DNA of 6,994 nt from contig JAUWSP010000141.1 of assembly GCA_030610025.1 (NCBI GenBank), positions 1 to 6,994 of the forward strand. Direction: 5' to 3'. The notes beneath the pieces were generated by a model, which did no database searches, had not been told where the DNA came from, and worked only from the letters and a program-made list of their open reading frames with translations. This DNA is from Acidobacteriota bacterium. GTDB taxonomy: Bacteria > Acidobacteriota > Thermoanaerobaculia > Multivoradales > JAHEKO01. The position numbers were made by a program, and so were the translations under genes. This document shows, piece after piece, positions 6,514-6,994 of this stretch (within the stretch, counting starts at the first letter, position 1; each line of letters opens with the position of its first letter).

Positions 6514-6994
6514 CGGTGTCCCCCTTGGGTCTGCGCTCGAGCTCGACGCCGAGTCGCTCCATTCTCCGATAGAGCGCCTGCCGAGAGATGCCCAGCAGAT
6601 TGGCGGCATGAGCCACAACTCCGTTTGCCTGGGAGAGAACTGAGATCACCTGTTTCCGTTCGGCGAGCTCATCCGCAGCCAGCGTCCTCGTAGGGCTCAC
6701 CGACGTCGGTTCTTCTGGGTTGCCACCGAGGCCCAGATCCAGTGGCGTGATCACCTCGCCGCTCGCGACGAGTGTTGCCCGGTGGACCCGATTCTCGAGT
6801 TCCCGTACGTTGCCCGCCCATTCATGTGTTACCAGCGTGGTTCTCGCTTCTTCGCTGAAGACTGGGGCTGGAGATTCCTGAGGGCTCGAGTGCTTCTTCA
6901 AGAACAACTCGGCCAGGGGCAGGATGTCCTCGGGCCTCTTTTCGAGCCCGGGCACCTTCAACTCGACAACGTTGAGTCGGAAGAAGAGGTCTTC
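6497..6994 (-). CDS. Sigma-54-dependent NtrC-family response regulator, C-terminal part
   Basis: The last 165 codons of an enhancer-binding regulator are present; the receiver domain and most of the AAA+ domain lie beyond the right edge. The first visible residues, EDLFFRLNVVELKVPGLEKR, are the end of the AAA+ core, where regulators of this type read DLYYRLNVV followed by a PPLRER-like block. EWAGNVRELENRVHRA (58-73) is the sensor-2 region; the usual Pro before Gly61 is replaced by Ala. A Fis-type helix-turn-helix ends the protein (about 112-150), with recognition helix ISRQALYRRMERLG (136-149). It would bind enhancer sites and drive sigma-54 polymerase with ATP. Its stop (TGA 6499-6497) lies inside the kinase gene, so the two form an operon with the regulator first. 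Target genes are not shown by the sequence. Confidence 0.93.
   Translation of the reverse strand, partial: EDLFFRLNVVELKVPGLEKRPEDILPLAELFLKKHSSPQESPAPVFSEEARTTLVTHEWAGNVRELENRVHRATLVASGEVITPLDLGLGGNPEEPTSVSPTRTLAADELAERKQVISVLSQANGVVAHAANLLGISRQALYRRMERLGVELERRPKGDTDEPRG
6520..6526 (-). promoter_or_regulatory. Ribosome binding site that sets the kinase start
   Basis: AAGGGGG on the minus strand lies 6 bases before the ATG at 6513, inside the end of the regulator gene. It favours this start over the upstream in-frame codons reaching back to 6618, and implies coupled translation of regulator and kinase. Confidence 0.65.

Overview
The window is GC-rich and densely coding, with seven genes (two cut by the window ends) and no intergenic gap over about 160 bases. 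The genes suggest a Gram-negative bacterium: a Tat-exported amidase, a secreted parallel beta-helix protein ending in a GFESG-type tail, and an NtrC/NtrY-type two-component pair. The gene style resembles gammaproteobacterial (Xanthomonadales-like), deltaproteobacterial or acidobacterial genomes. There is no rRNA or ribosomal protein gene to settle this, so the taxonomy is inference.

Left part (1-1730). A short XRE-type DNA-binding regulator (minus strand) is followed 11 bases downstream by a conserved protein of unknown function that runs off the left edge. Facing away from them is a membrane protein of the YhhN/TMEM86 lysoplasmalogenase family (plus strand). The 100-base divergent gap, with the first codons of the regulator, holds the most striking structure in the window. 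This is a 27-bp near-perfect dyad centred on base 1018. Two candidate sigma-70 promoters, one per strand, are placed symmetrically around it, so each -10 hexamer lies in a dyad arm. It looks like a shared operator through which the XRE protein could control itself and the membrane protein.

Middle part (1734-4974). Two minus-strand genes encode exported proteins. One is a Tat-signal amidase of the amidase-signature family with an intact Lys/Ser/Ser triad. The other is a right-handed beta-helix (pectate-lyase-like fold) protein. The amidase gene converges on the YhhN gene with only 3 bases between the stop codons.

Right part (5107-6994). A sigma-54-dependent response regulator (C-terminal part only) overlaps a membrane-bound HAMP-PAS histidine kinase by 17 bases on the minus strand, forming an NtrC/NtrY-like two-component operon. 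The beta-helix gene follows on the same strand. A weak GG-N10-GC element upstream of it could be a sigma-54 promoter, but this is unproven.

I see no mobile elements, CRISPR arrays, tRNA/rRNA genes or convincing intrinsic terminators. Apart from the symmetric operator/promoter arrangement and the uncharacterised XRE-linked gene, the content is ordinary chromosomal material.
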